Shown in pieces: positions 38,110 to 47,787 of a stretch of DNA of 64,000 bases; position 1 is the first letter of the stretch, and each line of letters begins with the position of its first letter. The DNA comes from Limnohabitans sp. T6-5. GTDB taxonomy: Bacteria; Pseudomonadota; Gammaproteobacteria; Burkholderiales; Burkholderiaceae_C. The notes under the pieces are model-generated. The model did not search any database, was not told the origin of the DNA, and saw only the letters and a list, made by a program, of their open reading frames with translations. Location: contig NZ_NERV01000001.1 of assembly GCF_003063315.1 (NCBI RefSeq), positions 1,178,001 through 1,242,000 on the forward strand, read 5' to 3'. The translations under genes and the position numbers were made by a program.

Positions 38110-39105
38110 ATGCTCATTTTTTCTTCTGACAAAGGTTTTGTGCATCCTGTTGCCAGCGAGATCACCTCTTCGCAGGTTTATCAGGCGCGCCGTGACATGT
38201 TGCGGGGCCTGGCCGCGGGCTCGGCCGGCTTGGCGCTGACCGGTTGGGCCGGGCGAGCGGCCTGGGCTCAAGGGGCTCGACCGGGGGCTGGGGCCGCATT
38301 GCAGGCCTCCCCCTCCAGCGTGCCGGGTGCCATGACGATGGACAAGCCCACGAGCTACAAGGACGCGACCACGTACAACAATTTCTACGAGTTCGGCACC
38401 GACAAGGCCGACCCGGCCAAATATGCCCACACCCTCAATGCCCAGCCCTGGTCGGTGGAGATCGAGGGCCTGGTGAAAAAGCCCGGACGCTATGCCTTGG
38501 AAGACCTCATGAAGTGGGGCGCCATGCAAGAGCGCATTTACCGTTTGCGCTGTGTGGAGGGCTGGTCCATGGTGATTCCCTGGATCGGGTATTCATTGGC
38601 CGATTTGATCAAGCGGGTGGAACCCCAGTCGGGGGCCAAGTTTGTGGAGTTCGTGACCCAGGCCGACCCCAAGACCATGCCCGGTGTGCGCGGCGGCGCG
38701 CTGGATTGGCCGTACGTCGAGGGCTTGCGCATGGACGAAGCCATGCACCCGCTGACCTTGCTGGCGTTTGGCATGTACGGCGAGGTCATGCCCAAGCAAA
38801 ACGGCGCACCCTTGCGCCTGGTGGTGCCCTGGAAATATGGTTTCAAGAGCGGCAAGAGCCTGGTCAAAATCCGCTTCACCGACAAGCAACCCGTGTCGTC
38901 GTGGGAAAAAGCCGCGCCGCAAGAGTACGGCTTTTACTCCAACGTGAACCCCTTGGTGGATCACCCCCGCTGGAGCCAGGCCACCGAGCGGCGCATCGGT
39001 GAAGACGGCTTGCTGGCCAAAAAGCGCAAAACCCTGATGTTCAATGGTTACGAAGCGCAGGTGGGGCAGCTTTATGCGGGCATGGACTTGAAGAAGTTCT
39101 TCTGA
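38110..39105 (+). CDS. msrP: Protein-methionine-sulfoxide reductase, catalytic subunit MsrP
   Basis: A 331-residue molybdopterin enzyme that repairs oxidised methionine in periplasmic proteins. A twin-arginine signal ([11 protein letters not shown], Arg27-28) implies Tat export, and Cys148 in [10 protein letters not shown] is the Mo ligand. The YedY hallmarks [11 protein letters not shown] and [12 protein letters not shown] are present. GAGG lies five bases before ATG 38110; GTG 38104 is an alternative. Its stop overlaps the msrQ start (TGATG), indicating a coupled two-gene operon. Confidence 0.95.
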   Translation: MLIFSSDKGFVHPVASEITSSQVYQARRDMLRGLAAGSAGLALTGWAGRAAWAQGARPGAGAALQASPSSVPGAMTMDKPTSYKDATTYNNFYEFGTDKADPAKYAHTLNAQPWSVEIEGLVKKPGRYALEDLMKWGAMQERIYRLRCVEGWSMVIPWIGYSLADLIKRVEPQSGAKFVEFVTQADPKTMPGVRGGALDWPYVEGLRMDEAMHPLTLLAFGMYGEVMPKQNGAPLRLVVPWKYGFKSGKSLVKIRFTDKQPVSSWEKAAPQEYGFYSNVNPLVDHPRWSQATERRIGEDGLLAKKRKTLMFNGYEAQVGQLYAGMDLKKFF

Positions 39106-39713
39106 TGCGCGGCTGGCTCCGTCGGCCCATCGCCTGGTGGGCGCTGTTGGCGCTGGGCTGTGGGCCCCTGCTCTGGCTGGTGTGGCGCACCCTGTCTGAC
39201 CAGTTGGGCGCCAATCCGGCCGAAACCTTGATTCGAGCCACGGGCGACTGGACGCTGCGCAGCCTGTGCGTGGTGCTGGCCGTGACCCCTTTGCGCACCT
39301 GGCTGGGCTGGCCCGAGCTGTTGCGTTTTCGGCGCATGCTGGGCTTGCTGGTGTTTGGTTATGCCAGTCTGCACCTGCTGTGCTACGCCTGGTTTGACAT
39401 GGGCTTTGACCTGGCTGACACGGTGCAAGACATCACCAAACGCCCCTTCATCTGGTTGGGATTCAGTGCTTTTGTGATCTTGTTGGCGCTGGCCGCCACC
39501 TCGTTCAACCGGGCCGTGCGCTGGCTGGGCGCCAGGCGCTGGCAAATGTTGCACCGGGGTGTTTATGCGGTGGCCGTGCTGGCCGTGCTGCACTTTTGGT
39601 GGATGAGGGCGGGCAAACAGAATTTTGCCGAGGTGTTGGTGTATGCGGGTGTGTTGGCGGGTTTGCTCGGTTGGCGGGTTTGGCGAGGTTTGAGGCGGTG
39701 GTCCATTCGGTGA
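39105..39713 (+). CDS. msrQ: Haem-binding membrane subunit MsrQ
   Basis: A 202-residue inner-membrane b-type cytochrome that feeds electrons from the quinone pool or flavin reductase to MsrP. About five or six hydrophobic helices are visible, with haem-ligand histidines in SLHLLCY, LHRGVY and LHFWW. It starts at the last base of the msrP stop codon. Normal family length. Followed by an AT-only terminator-like hairpin. Confidence 0.94.
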   Translation: MRGWLRRPIAWWALLALGCGPLLWLVWRTLSDQLGANPAETLIRATGDWTLRSLCVVLAVTPLRTWLGWPELLRFRRMLGLLVFGYASLHLLCYAWFDMGFDLADTVQDITKRPFIWLGFSAFVILLALAATSFNRAVRWLGARRWQMLHRGVYAVAVLAVLHFWWMRAGKQNFAEVLVYAGVLAGLLGWRVWRGLRRWSIR

Positions 39714-39733
39714 TTTATCTATCAATAAAAAAC

Positions 39734-39759
39734 ACAATTTTTTGTAAAAATTGTTTTTT
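39734..39759 (+). terminator. AT-only terminator-like hairpin after msrQ
   Basis: ACAATTTTT and AAAAATTGT form a 9-bp stem with TGT loop, followed by TTTTT. The stem is weak in GC, so efficiency is uncertain. Confidence 0.45.
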
Positions 39760-39785
39760 GACAAGTACTTGGGATAAAGTATCTA
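39758..39785 (+). promoter_or_regulatory. Promoter and operator candidate of the YjjJ/HipA gene
   Basis: TTGACA (39758-39763) and TATCTA (39780-39785) are 16 bp apart, a good sigma-70 pair. An inverted repeat TACTT / AAGTA (39766-39781) fills the spacer, as expected for autorepression by the HTH of the encoded protein. The -10 box ends three bases before the first ATG, so the transcript may be leaderless. Confidence 0.6.
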
Positions 39786-39788
39786 TTA

Positions 39789-41132
39789 ATGAATGATGCT
39801 GATTTACCCCTTCAAACAGCTTTGCATCAGTTGCTGGCAAGAACGCCGGAGCTGACCGCCGCCCAGCTGCAGGCGGCCACTGGCAAGAGCCAGCCGAGCA
39901 TTTCGCTGGCACTCAAGGCCTTGGGGTTGGGTCAGCCGAACGGGGTTGTGCATCGCCTGGGTGCTGCACGCAGCACGCGCTATGCATTGACACAAAGCAT
40001 TCAAGGCTTGCCCGCCCGTCACGAACTGTTGTGCGATGGGCCTGACGGGGTGCCGCAGCCATTTGGGGCCTTGACTTACCTGAGCAGTGACCGCGTGCAT
40101 GTGCGCAGTGGCGCACACGAGTGGTTGGCACAAGGCGGTTTGCCCTGGTTTCTGACGCCACTTCAGCCTCAGGGATTTTTAGGCCGTGAATTGGCCCGTT
40201 TGCGGCCCGACTTCCCAGCCGATCCCGAGCGCTGGTCATTGGCCCAGTTGCTCTACTTCGTGGTCAACCATGTGCGCGATCCCAGTGGGGCATTTGCTGT
40301 AGATGGACCGGCACTGACCGTGCCCGGCGCAGTTCTCAGCGAGACACCTTCTCTGGCAGATGCCTGTGACCAGTTGGCGGCGCTGTCAGGCATCAGCTTG
40401 CCTGCAGGATCATCGGCGGCGGGCGAGCAACCTAAGTTTTTGCTGCGTGAATCCGACGACAGACGCTGGGTTGTCAAGTTCAGCCCCCCGCGTGGCACGC
40501 CCTTTGGGGAGCGCTGGCACGCCTTGCTGCACCTTGAAAAATTGGCTTTGGACGTGTTGCAAGACCATGGCGTCGCTTGTGCTGACACCCAGATCGTAGA
40601 AACCGACACACGCACTTATTTGCTGTCCAGGCGTTTTGACCGCAGTGCGCTGTTTGGCTACCGCCATTTGGTGGCCGCAGCGGCCGTGCATGACCACTTT
40701 GTCCGTGCGCCACGCCAGCACTGGGTGGGCACCTGTCGCGCGCTGCAGGGGCAAGCCTTGCTGAATTCAGACGGGGTGGATATTGCGGCACAGGCTTATT
40801 TGTTTGGCCAGTTCATCGGCAACACCGACATGCACTTTGGCAACCTGTCATTTTTCGTGAAAGACGTGACCCGCCCGCGTTTTGAAGTGGCGCCGATCTA
40901 CGACATGCTGCCCATGATGTGGCGCCCCAGCATCCACAGCGGCAGTCTGGATGCTGAGCCCTTGCGGCAGCCCCCGGCTTTGGCCGGTTTCGCCGCCCTT
41001 GCCGACGCAGCCCTGGACTGCGCGGTGGATTACTGGCAGCGTGCCGCTGCCATGGGCACCTTGGGGTCTGCATTGCAGGCGGTGTGCGACATCAATGCCC
41101 AGCGTTTGAAAACGCGTTTTGCCGGTCTGTGA
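39789..41132 (+). CDS. yjjJ: HipA-family kinase toxin with built-in HTH (YjjJ type)
   Basis: A 447-residue single-chain HipA-like Ser/Thr kinase. An N-terminal helix-turn-helix (about 22-48, TAAQLQAATGKSQPSISLALK) takes the place of a separate HipB. The kinase core has GEQPKFLL (about 211-218), the ATP lysine in WVVKF, the catalytic loop NTDMHFGN (345-352) and the metal-binding YDM (Asp372). Family knowledge: YjjJ in E. coli is a HipA homologue that inhibits growth when overproduced. No separate antitoxin gene is adjacent. The start is unusual because the promoter suggests a leaderless message. It is convergent with lysA. Confidence 0.88.
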   Translation: MNDADLPLQTALHQLLARTPELTAAQLQAATGKSQPSISLALKALGLGQPNGVVHRLGAARSTRYALTQSIQGLPARHELLCDGPDGVPQPFGALTYLSSDRVHVRSGAHEWLAQGGLPWFLTPLQPQGFLGRELARLRPDFPADPERWSLAQLLYFVVNHVRDPSGAFAVDGPALTVPGAVLSETPSLADACDQLAALSGISLPAGSSAAGEQPKFLLRESDDRRWVVKFSPPRGTPFGERWHALLHLEKLALDVLQDHGVACADTQIVETDTRTYLLSRRFDRSALFGYRHLVAAAAVHDHFVRAPRQHWVGTCRALQGQALLNSDGVDIAAQAYLFGQFIGNTDMHFGNLSFFVKDVTRPRFEVAPIYDMLPMMWRPSIHSGSLDAEPLRQPPALAGFAALADAALDCAVDYWQRAAAMGTLGSALQAVCDINAQRLKTRFAGL

Positions 41133-41142
41133 AGGCGTCGCC

Positions 41143-42426
41143 TCAGACCAGCTGTTCCAGTGCAAAGGTGTCAAACGCCGATTCGCGCTGGCGAATCAGG
41201 TGGGCTTTGGTGCCATCCACCAGAATTTCAGCAGCGCGGCCTCGGGTGTTGTAGTTGCTGGCCATGCTCATGCAGTAAGCGCCTGCTGACAGCACGGCGA
41301 GCACGTCACCCGCTGCTACCCGCATTTGGCGGTCGCGACCGATCCAGTCGCCGCTTTCGCACACCGGACCGACCACGTCGTACACCACACCATCGCCTGG
41401 GCGGGGTGTCACCGGCACGATCTGGTGGAAGGCCTGGTACATGGCCGGGCGCGGCAGGTCGTTCATGGCGGCGTCGACGATGCAGAAATTCTTTTGCTCG
41501 CCGGGCTTGAGGTAGAGCACCTCGGTCAGGCACACGCCGGCATTGCCGACGAGTGAGCGACCTGGTTCGATCATCAGCTGGCGCTGGCCGTAGCCACGGG
41601 CATCGAGCTTGGCCAGCAGCTGCGCCCACAACGCATCGGCTTCGGGCGGTTTGTCGCCGTTGTAGTTGATGCCCAGACCGCCACCAAAGTCGATGTGGTG
41701 GATGGGGATGCCTGCAGCCTCGACCTCGGCCACCAGGTCGAGCACGCGGTCCATGGCGTCCAGATAGGGCGTGCTGTCGGTGATTTGCGAGCCAATGTGG
41801 CAGTCAATGCCCACCACCTTCAGACCCGGCAGGCTGGCGGCGTGGCGGTAGGCGCGCAGCGCGTCTTCGTGGGCGATGCCGAACTTGTTTCCCTTAAGAC
41901 CGGTCGAAATGTAGGGGTGGGTTTTGGGGTCCACATTGGGGTTCACGCGCAGGCTGACTGGGGCTTGTTTGCCCAGACTGAGCGCCACCTCGCTCAGCAC
42001 ATCGAGTTCGGCTTCGCTTTCCACGTTGAAGCAGCCAATGCCCACTTGCAAGGCTTGTTTCATCTCATGACGGGTTTTGCCCACGCCCGAAAAAATCACC
42101 TTTGCTGGATCGCCGCCTGCGGCCAGCACGCGGGCCAGTTCGCCGCCCGAGACGATGTCAAAGCCGCAACCGGCGTCAGCAAACACCTGCAGGATGGCCA
42201 GGCTGGAGTTGGCCTTCATGGCATAGCAAATTTGCGCCTGGCGCCCGGCAAAGCCGCGCTGGTAGGCGGCCAGGTCCGACAGCATGGCGGCTTTGGAGTA
42301 AACGAACAGTGGGGTGCCGTGTTCGCGGGCCAGCTCAGACAAGCTCACGCCTTCGATAAGCAGCTGATCGCCCGAATAGGCGATGTGGGGTTGGCCGGGC
42401 AAGGTGGCGTTGAGGGAGGTGTTCAT
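41143..42426 (-). CDS. lysA: Diaminopimelate decarboxylase
   Basis: A 427-residue PLP enzyme that makes L-lysine from meso-diaminopimelate, the last step of the pathway. The Schiff-base lysine is K71 in YAMKANSS; HIGSQ, EPGRS and the CESGD motif (about residue 354) complete the fold-type III active site. The usual neighbour lptM lies immediately upstream and is probably co-transcribed. Only 10 nt separate its end from the convergent kinase gene. Confidence 0.97.
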   Translation of the reverse strand: MNTSLNATLPGQPHIAYSGDQLLIEGVSLSELAREHGTPLFVYSKAAMLSDLAAYQRGFAGRQAQICYAMKANSSLAILQVFADAGCGFDIVSGGELARVLAAGGDPAKVIFSGVGKTRHEMKQALQVGIGCFNVESEAELDVLSEVALSLGKQAPVSLRVNPNVDPKTHPYISTGLKGNKFGIAHEDALRAYRHAASLPGLKVVGIDCHIGSQITDSTPYLDAMDRVLDLVAEVEAAGIPIHHIDFGGGLGINYNGDKPPEADALWAQLLAKLDARGYGQRQLMIEPGRSLVGNAGVCLTEVLYLKPGEQKNFCIVDAAMNDLPRPAMYQAFHQIVPVTPRPGDGVVYDVVGPVCESGDWIGRDRQMRVAAGDVLAVLSAGAYCMSMASNYNTRGRAAEILVDGTKAHLIRQRESAFDTFALEQLV

Positions 42427-42493
42427 GTGCGCAATTCAGAGGGACAAATTGGGGGGCAAATATGGGGGCGGGCAGAGGGGGCGGTCGTGCCTG

Positions 42494-42769
42494 TCAAGGC
42501 GCCAGAGGGGGCATGCCGGGCAAATCGGTTACTTCCGCAGGAGTTTGATCTGGCGGCTGCTGCGCAGGCAATGCCGGTCGGGCTGGTAGCTTGGGCGATG
42601 TTGTGGATTTTTGATGCCAGGGGTTGAGGGCTTCGACCAAGGTGGCACGTCCGACCGATTCGGGGGTGGTGGGCATGAGCAGCGGCCCTTTTTGACCGCA
42701 AGCGCTCAATACAGCCGTACCCCCAACAAGGGCAAGTGTCGTGACTAGAATCCTGGATACCTTCAACAT
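42494..42769 (-). CDS. lptM: Small lipoprotein LptM (LPS assembly)
   Basis: A 91-residue predicted outer-membrane lipoprotein. The signal ends in the lipobox LSAC (Cys24), followed by the family signature GQKGPLLMP; the rest is Pro/Ala-rich. LptM helps the LptD-LptE translocon mature in E. coli. Classic position upstream of lysA. ATG 42769 is only 12 nt from the divergent cyaY start, so the promoters of both must overlap the opposite coding regions. Confidence 0.9.
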   Translation of the reverse strand: MLKVSRILVTTLALVGGTAVLSACGQKGPLLMPTTPESVGRATLVEALNPWHQKSTTSPKLPARPALPAQQPPDQTPAEVTDLPGMPPLAP

Positions 42770-42781
42770 GCACCGATTGTA

Positions 42782-43114
42782 ATGACCGACCTTGAATTTC
42801 TGGACCACGCGGAACGCCTGTTGGCGGGCATCGAGACGAGTTGCGATCGCCTGAACGACGACACGGATGCCGATGTCGACAACCAGCGCGTGGGCGGCAT
42901 GATCACGCTCACCTTTCCCAACCGCAGCCAGATCGTGGTCAACCTGCAAAAGCCCTTGCACGAAGTCTGGTTGGCGGCGCGCTGTGGCGGTTTTCATTAC
43001 CGTTTTGATGGCGCGCAATGGTTGGACACCAAGGGCCAAGGCGAGTTTTGGGACAGCCTGTCGCATTATGCCTCGGAGCAGGCTGGGCAAAATTTGCAGT
43101 TTGGGCAGCAGTAA
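42782..43114 (+). CDS. cyaY: Bacterial frataxin CyaY
   Basis: A 110-residue frataxin homologue that binds iron and regulates iron-sulfur cluster assembly with IscS. The N-terminal acidic helix ([16 protein letters not shown]) with an acidic patch (DDTDADVD), [14 protein letters not shown] strands and GFHYRF are typical. Length is normal. Divergent from lptM-lysA across a 12-nt gap; followed by a REP array. Confidence 0.94.
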   Translation: MTDLEFLDHAERLLAGIETSCDRLNDDTDADVDNQRVGGMITLTFPNRSQIVVNLQKPLHEVWLAARCGGFHYRFDGAQWLDTKGQGEFWDSLSHYASEQAGQNLQFGQQ

Positions 43115-43154
43115 AAACGTCTCACCCGAAATTGCCGTCCCACGAGAGGCATTG

Positions 43155-43846
43155 GCAGGTCGGTGGCTTCAGCCCCGACAAGTGCAGGACTTCGCAGTCT
43201 TGTAGGTCGGTGGTCGAAGACCCCGACAGCGGCTGGGCAGGCCCTTTTGCCAGTCACAAGCCCGCAGCCCCATTCAACAATGTCGGACTCTGTAGGGGCC
43301 GACCTGCGCAAACCAACGCCGTCTTGTAGGTCGGTGGTCGAAGACCCCGACAGCGGCTGGGCAAGCCCTGTTGCCAGTCACAAGCCCGCAGCCCCATTCA
43401 ACAATGTCGGACTCTGTGAGTGCCGACCTGCGCAAACCAACGCAGTCTTGTAGGTCGGTGGTCGAAGACCCCGACAGTGGCTGGGCAGGCCCTTTTGCCA
43501 GTCACAAGCCCGCAGCCCCATTCAACAATGTCGGACTCTGTGAGTGCCGACCTGCGCAAACCAACGCAGTCTTGTAGGTCGGTGGTCGAAGACCCCGACA
43601 ACGGCCTGCCAAGCCCTGTCGCCAGTCACAAGTCCGCAGCCCCATTCAACAATGTCGGACTCTGTGAGTGCCGACCTGCGCAAACCAATGCCGTCTTGTA
43701 GGTCGGTGGTCGAAGACCCCGACAGCGGCTGGGCAGGCCCTGTCGCCAGTCAGAAGCCCGCAGCCCCATTCAACAATGTCGGACTCTGCGAGTGCCGACC
43801 TACGGAACCCAACTGCGCCTCGCAGGTCGGTGGTTTCGGCCACGAC
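43155..43846. repeat. REP array: five exact 124-bp units plus flanking elements
   Basis: Forward GGTC-head elements start at 43202, 43326, 43450, 43574 and 43698 (exactly 124 bp apart). Inverted ACTC-head elements start at 43281, 43405, 43529, 43653 and 43777. The private linker contains gggcaggccctt and cccgcagccccattcaacaa. A GGCT-head element opens the array (43155-43180) and a decayed one (43822-43845) touches the ponA stop codon. It fills the gap between the convergent cyaY and ponA genes; no gene is seen. Confidence 0.94.
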
Positions 43847-46237
43847 TCAGTGCCGGAACAGATCGAGGATCTTGCTTTTCTCTTCGTTGGGCGGCGCAGG
43901 GGCCGGGGCTTTGGCGGTGCCTTCATTGCCTGTGCCCAAGGTGCTGATGCCGCCGCCTTTGGCGAACTCTTCAAACATCCAGTCGCCGTTCACATTGACC
44001 ACGCCTTCGGGCACGGGCGGCTCGGATACCGGCGTGCCGCGCAGCGCTGTTTCCATGAAGCTGATCCACACGGGCAGGCTCAAGCCGCCACCGGTTTCGC
44101 GGTCACCCAGTTTGCGCGGGGTGTCGTAGCCCATCCAGACCACTGCCGCCAGGTGTGGTTGGTAGCCTGCAAACCAGGCGTCCATCGAATCGTTGGTGGT
44201 GCCGGTTTTGCCGTAAATGTCGGGCCTGCGCAGCATGGCTTGCGCGCGCGCTGCGGTGCCTGATCGGGTGACCTCTTGCAGCAGGCTGCTCATCACAAAG
44301 GCGTTGCGCTCGGGCAGGGTGTGCTGCTCTTCGGTCATTTGCGTGGGCAGCGGGCTGTCCACCAATACGCGGTCTTTGAAGTCGCTGATGCGGGTGATCA
44401 GGTGTGGCTGCATGCGGTAACCGCCGTTGGCAAACACCGAGTAAGCCGTGGCCATTTGCATGGGCGTGACCGAGCCTGCACCCAAGGCCATGGTCAGGTA
44501 GGCGGGGTGTTTGTCTTCGTCAAAACCGAAGCGGGTGATCCACTCTTGCGCATTGCGTGCGCCGACCGCTTGCAGCACGCGAATCGAGATCATGTTTTTC
44601 GACTTGGCGAGACCCCGGCGCAGCGTCATGGGGCCATCGAAGGTGCCGTCGTAGTTTTTGGGTTCCCAGGGTTGGCCGCCCGTCACGCCTGCATCGAAAA
44701 ACAAGGGAGCATCGTTGACCACCGTGGCAGGCGTGAAGCCTTTTTCGAGGGCTGCCGAATAAATGAAGGGCTTGAAGCTCGAGCCCGGCTGGCGCCATGC
44801 TTGCGTGACGTGGTTGAACTTGTTTTTGGCGTAGTCAAAGCCACCCACCAGAGCGCGGATGGCGCCAGTTTGAGGGGTGATGGCCACAAAGGCGCCTTCC
44901 ACTTCGGGCAGTTGCGTGATCATCCACAGCCCTTTGGGGGTCTGGGTGATGCGGATCACCGCGCCTTTGCGCAGCTGTTTGGCCGGAGGTGCTTTTTCGG
45001 ATAAACCCGATTGCGCAGGCTTGAGGCCATCGCCGGTGATGCTGATCTGCTCGCCGTTTTGACGCACCACCACCACTTTGCGGGGCGAGGCTTCGAGCAC
45101 CACGGCCGACATCACATCACCGTTGTCGGGGTGGTCGTCCAGCGCATCGTCGATGGCTTCTTCCATCTTTTTGGGGTCCGTCGGCAGATCGACAAACTTT
45201 TCCGGGCCACGGTAAATTTGGCGACTTTCGAAATCCATGATGCCCTGGCGCAGGGCTTTGTAGGCCGCCATCTGCTCGGTGGATTGCACCGTGGTGTAGA
45301 CGTTCAGACCCCGGGTGTAGGTGTCCTGGCCGTACTGGGCAAATACCATCTGGCGCACGGTTTCGGCCACGTATTCAGCGTGCAGGGTGCGCTTGTCGCC
45401 CGAGGTGCGCAGATTCAGCGGCTCGGCTTTGGCGGCCTTGGCCTGTTCTGCGGTGATGTATTTGCTGTCCTCCATGCGCTCGATGATGTAGAGCTGGCGC
45501 GAACGTGCGCGTTTGGGGTTGCTGATCGGGTTGTAGGCCGAGGGGGCCTTGGGCAGACCGGCCAGCATGGCGGCTTCAGCGATGCTGATGTCTTTGAGCG
45601 GCTTGCCAAAGTAGGTTTCTGCCGCTGAGGCAAAACCATAGGCCCGATTGCCCAGATAAATCTGGTTCATGTAGACCTCCAGAATCTGGTCCTTGGTCAG
45701 CAGGTGTTCGAGCTTGTAGGTCAGCAAAATTTCATAAATTTTGCGTGTGAAGGTTTTCTCGGATGACAGGTAGACATTGCGTGCCACCTGCATGGTGATG
45801 GTCGATGCCCCCTGGCTTTTGGCTCGCCCGATGTTGGCCAAACCGGCGCGCAACAGACCAATATAGTCCAGGCCTCCGTGCTGGTAAAAACGGTTGTCTT
45901 CGATGGACAGCACCGCGTTTTTCATGACCTGGGGGATGTCCTTGATGGGGGTGAGGTTGCGGCGCTCTTCGCCAAATTCACCCATCAACACGCCATCGGC
46001 GGTGTAGATGCGCAGCGGCAGTTTGGGTTTGTAGTCGGCCAAGTCCGAGATGTCGGGCAAGTTGGGATAAGCCACCACCATGGCCACACCCACCACCAAC
46101 AGGATCGAGGCCAGCCCCGCTGCCATGATGCCCATGGCCCAGAGGGCCAATTTGACCAGCCAGGATGGCACCCGAGATGGACTGGCAACGTCACCGGGGC
46201 GCTGCTTTTCAGAAGAGGGGGTGTCTTTGGATGGCAT
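43847..46237 (-). CDS. mrcA: Bifunctional penicillin-binding protein 1a
   Basis: A 796-residue class A PBP that polymerises and cross-links peptidoglycan. A membrane anchor lies near residues 35-56; the GT51 domain has the catalytic Glu113 in SIEDNRFYQHGG; the transpeptidase domain has SxxK at 486-489 (SSFK), SKN (SKNMIS) and KTGT at 677-680. A proline-rich tail follows. Divergent from the pil operon with a 192-bp gap, the common arrangement in this lineage. The 3' end abuts a REP. Confidence 0.96.
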   Translation of the reverse strand: MPSKDTPSSEKQRPGDVASPSRVPSWLVKLALWAMGIMAAGLASILLVVGVAMVVAYPNLPDISDLADYKPKLPLRIYTADGVLMGEFGEERRNLTPIKDIPQVMKNAVLSIEDNRFYQHGGLDYIGLLRAGLANIGRAKSQGASTITMQVARNVYLSSEKTFTRKIYEILLTYKLEHLLTKDQILEVYMNQIYLGNRAYGFASAAETYFGKPLKDISIAEAAMLAGLPKAPSAYNPISNPKRARSRQLYIIERMEDSKYITAEQAKAAKAEPLNLRTSGDKRTLHAEYVAETVRQMVFAQYGQDTYTRGLNVYTTVQSTEQMAAYKALRQGIMDFESRQIYRGPEKFVDLPTDPKKMEEAIDDALDDHPDNGDVMSAVVLEASPRKVVVVRQNGEQISITGDGLKPAQSGLSEKAPPAKQLRKGAVIRITQTPKGLWMITQLPEVEGAFVAITPQTGAIRALVGGFDYAKNKFNHVTQAWRQPGSSFKPFIYSAALEKGFTPATVVNDAPLFFDAGVTGGQPWEPKNYDGTFDGPMTLRRGLAKSKNMISIRVLQAVGARNAQEWITRFGFDEDKHPAYLTMALGAGSVTPMQMATAYSVFANGGYRMQPHLITRISDFKDRVLVDSPLPTQMTEEQHTLPERNAFVMSSLLQEVTRSGTAARAQAMLRRPDIYGKTGTTNDSMDAWFAGYQPHLAAVVWMGYDTPRKLGDRETGGGLSLPVWISFMETALRGTPVSEPPVPEGVVNVNGDWMFEEFAKGGGISTLGTGNEGTAKAPAPAPPNEEKSKILDLFRH

Positions 46238-46429
46238 AGATGGGGGAAGGGTGGGGGCACCTGGCAGGATGCAAGGTGCCCGCCATTATAAAAATCCCAC
46301 CTCACTCCATGGCGGCATTGAAATTTAAAAAGACTTCTTTTGTATTCAAAAAAGTTGTTGCCTCACAGGATTCATGTTACAAAACCTTTCTCACAAGGCC
46401 AGACAAGGCCTCCTTCAGGGAGTTTCGGC

Positions 46430-47161
46430 ATGAAAGGCTTGGTTCGGTGGTGGCAGCGCATCAGTGCACGGCCCATGCGCTGGGGTTGGGGTTTGGCGCC
46501 GCAGGGGCAGGCATGGTCTTTGGTGGGCTTACAGCGGCAAAGTGAACTCTTGGCCAAAGTTCAGACCACCCAGGCCCTGCAGCCCCCGACTCGCGACCAC
46601 GGCGAGGACTTGCGTTGGCTCAGCCATGCCCTGCGACAAATTGGCGCAGCCCAAAATGGCGCGGGGCAACGTCTGAGCATGGCATTGCCATTGACGGGGC
46701 TGGCTTCGGGTCAGATTGAATTCCCGGCGCAATTGTCAGAAGACGAATGGCAAGCTGAAGTGCAATTGGAGGCCTCTCAGGCCTTGGGGCTCGAGCCCGA
46801 TGAGGTCAATTTTGATTTTCAACCCGAGCCAGCGTCTGGGGCGCTGGTGCGACGCGTGCAGTGGGTCGGGTGTGCCAAAACACACATTGCCGAATTTAAA
46901 ACCTGCACGCGTGCGGCGGGCTGGCGTCTGGTCACGGTGGAGCCCGAGCTGCATGCCGCTCGCCGTGCGGCAGCGGCATTGCAAGGCGGTTTGCACAGCA
47001 TGTTGACGCAGCCCACTCAAGACTGGCAATTTCGTTTGTCTACAGACCCCGCCACCACACGCACCGTGGCGCCCACCGATGCGGCCTTGCTGCAAGCCAT
47101 GGCCTCGCCTGTGGGGCCATGTTTGGTGGCCGCAGGCCTGGCATTGAAGGCCTGGTCATGA
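46430..47161 (+). CDS. pilM: Shortened PilM-like pilus assembly protein
   Basis: A 243-residue protein, against about 350 for typical PilM. The start (GWGLAPQGQAWSLVGLQ), the central LSEDEWQAEVQLEASQALGLEPDEVNFDF block and the end (VGPCLVAAGLALKAWS) match the edges of PilM. The stretch after VEPELHAARRAAAAL, where PilM normally has its ATP-binding lobes, is missing (about 100 residues). PilM is a cytoplasmic actin-like ring protein that binds PilN. Here ATP binding is probably lost. GGGAG precedes the ATG; the stop overlaps pilN (ATGA). Confidence 0.75.
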   Translation: MKGLVRWWQRISARPMRWGWGLAPQGQAWSLVGLQRQSELLAKVQTTQALQPPTRDHGEDLRWLSHALRQIGAAQNGAGQRLSMALPLTGLASGQIEFPAQLSEDEWQAEVQLEASQALGLEPDEVNFDFQPEPASGALVRRVQWVGCAKTHIAEFKTCTRAAGWRLVTVEPELHAARRAAAALQGGLHSMLTQPTQDWQFRLSTDPATTRTVAPTDAALLQAMASPVGPCLVAAGLALKAWS

Positions 47162-47787
47162 GCACCGCATTCAATTTGCTGCATTACCCCACTTTGGCGC
47201 AGCAGCAAAGGCGGCGCCACCGTGGGTGGACAGGCAGCTTGGGGATGGTCGTGGGCTGCGCAGCGGCCTGGGTCCTGTTGCAATGGCAAGCTGCCAAAAC
47301 CGAGGAACTGCAAGCCGAGCAAGTGCAGCTGCAACGCACACTGAACGAGCGCAATCAACGTTTGAAAGTGCTACAGGCGCAACGCATGCAGGCGCAAACG
47401 CAAGGCTTACAACGCCAGCAATTGAGCCAGATCGCGCAACACCAACACAGCTGGGTGGTCTGGCACGAGGCCCTGCTGGCCGAGGCGCAACGCGGCAACT
47501 TGCGGCTGGAGCGGCTGCAAGCGCAAGGCGACAAGCTGGAGTTGCAAGGTAATGCCCCCAGCGTGGCGGCCATGACCGCGTCACGCCAGCACCTGGCCGA
47601 TCAGTCGGGGCAGCCGGTGCACTTGGCCAGTTGGGCGGCCGTCGACACCCAAGGCGATGCCGCGACTGCGCGACCCTCTCAAGCCTCTCCTGCGACGCCG
47701 GTGTCCTTTGTCTGGCAGGCCGCCTGGACAGCTGCTCAGCCACCCACAGACGCGGTGGGCGCCGCGCAGTCCAAGGGGGCGCGATGA
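47158..47787 (+). CDS. pilN: Type IV pilus inner-membrane protein PilN
   Basis: A 209-residue bitopic protein. A short cytoplasmic N-terminus with FNLLHYPTL (the PilM-contacting INLLP-like motif) precedes one transmembrane helix (about 29-43) and a Gln-rich coiled coil (about 45-95), then a periplasmic domain with LRLERLQAQGDKLELQGNAPS. It forms the alignment complex with PilO. ATGA overlaps on both sides couple it to its neighbours. The C-terminal 60 residues are low-complexity and poorly conserved. Confidence 0.8.
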   Translation: MSTAFNLLHYPTLAQQQRRRHRGWTGSLGMVVGCAAAWVLLQWQAAKTEELQAEQVQLQRTLNERNQRLKVLQAQRMQAQTQGLQRQQLSQIAQHQHSWVVWHEALLAEAQRGNLRLERLQAQGDKLELQGNAPSVAAMTASRQHLADQSGQPVHLASWAAVDTQGDAATARPSQASPATPVSFVWQAAWTAAQPPTDAVGAAQSKGAR

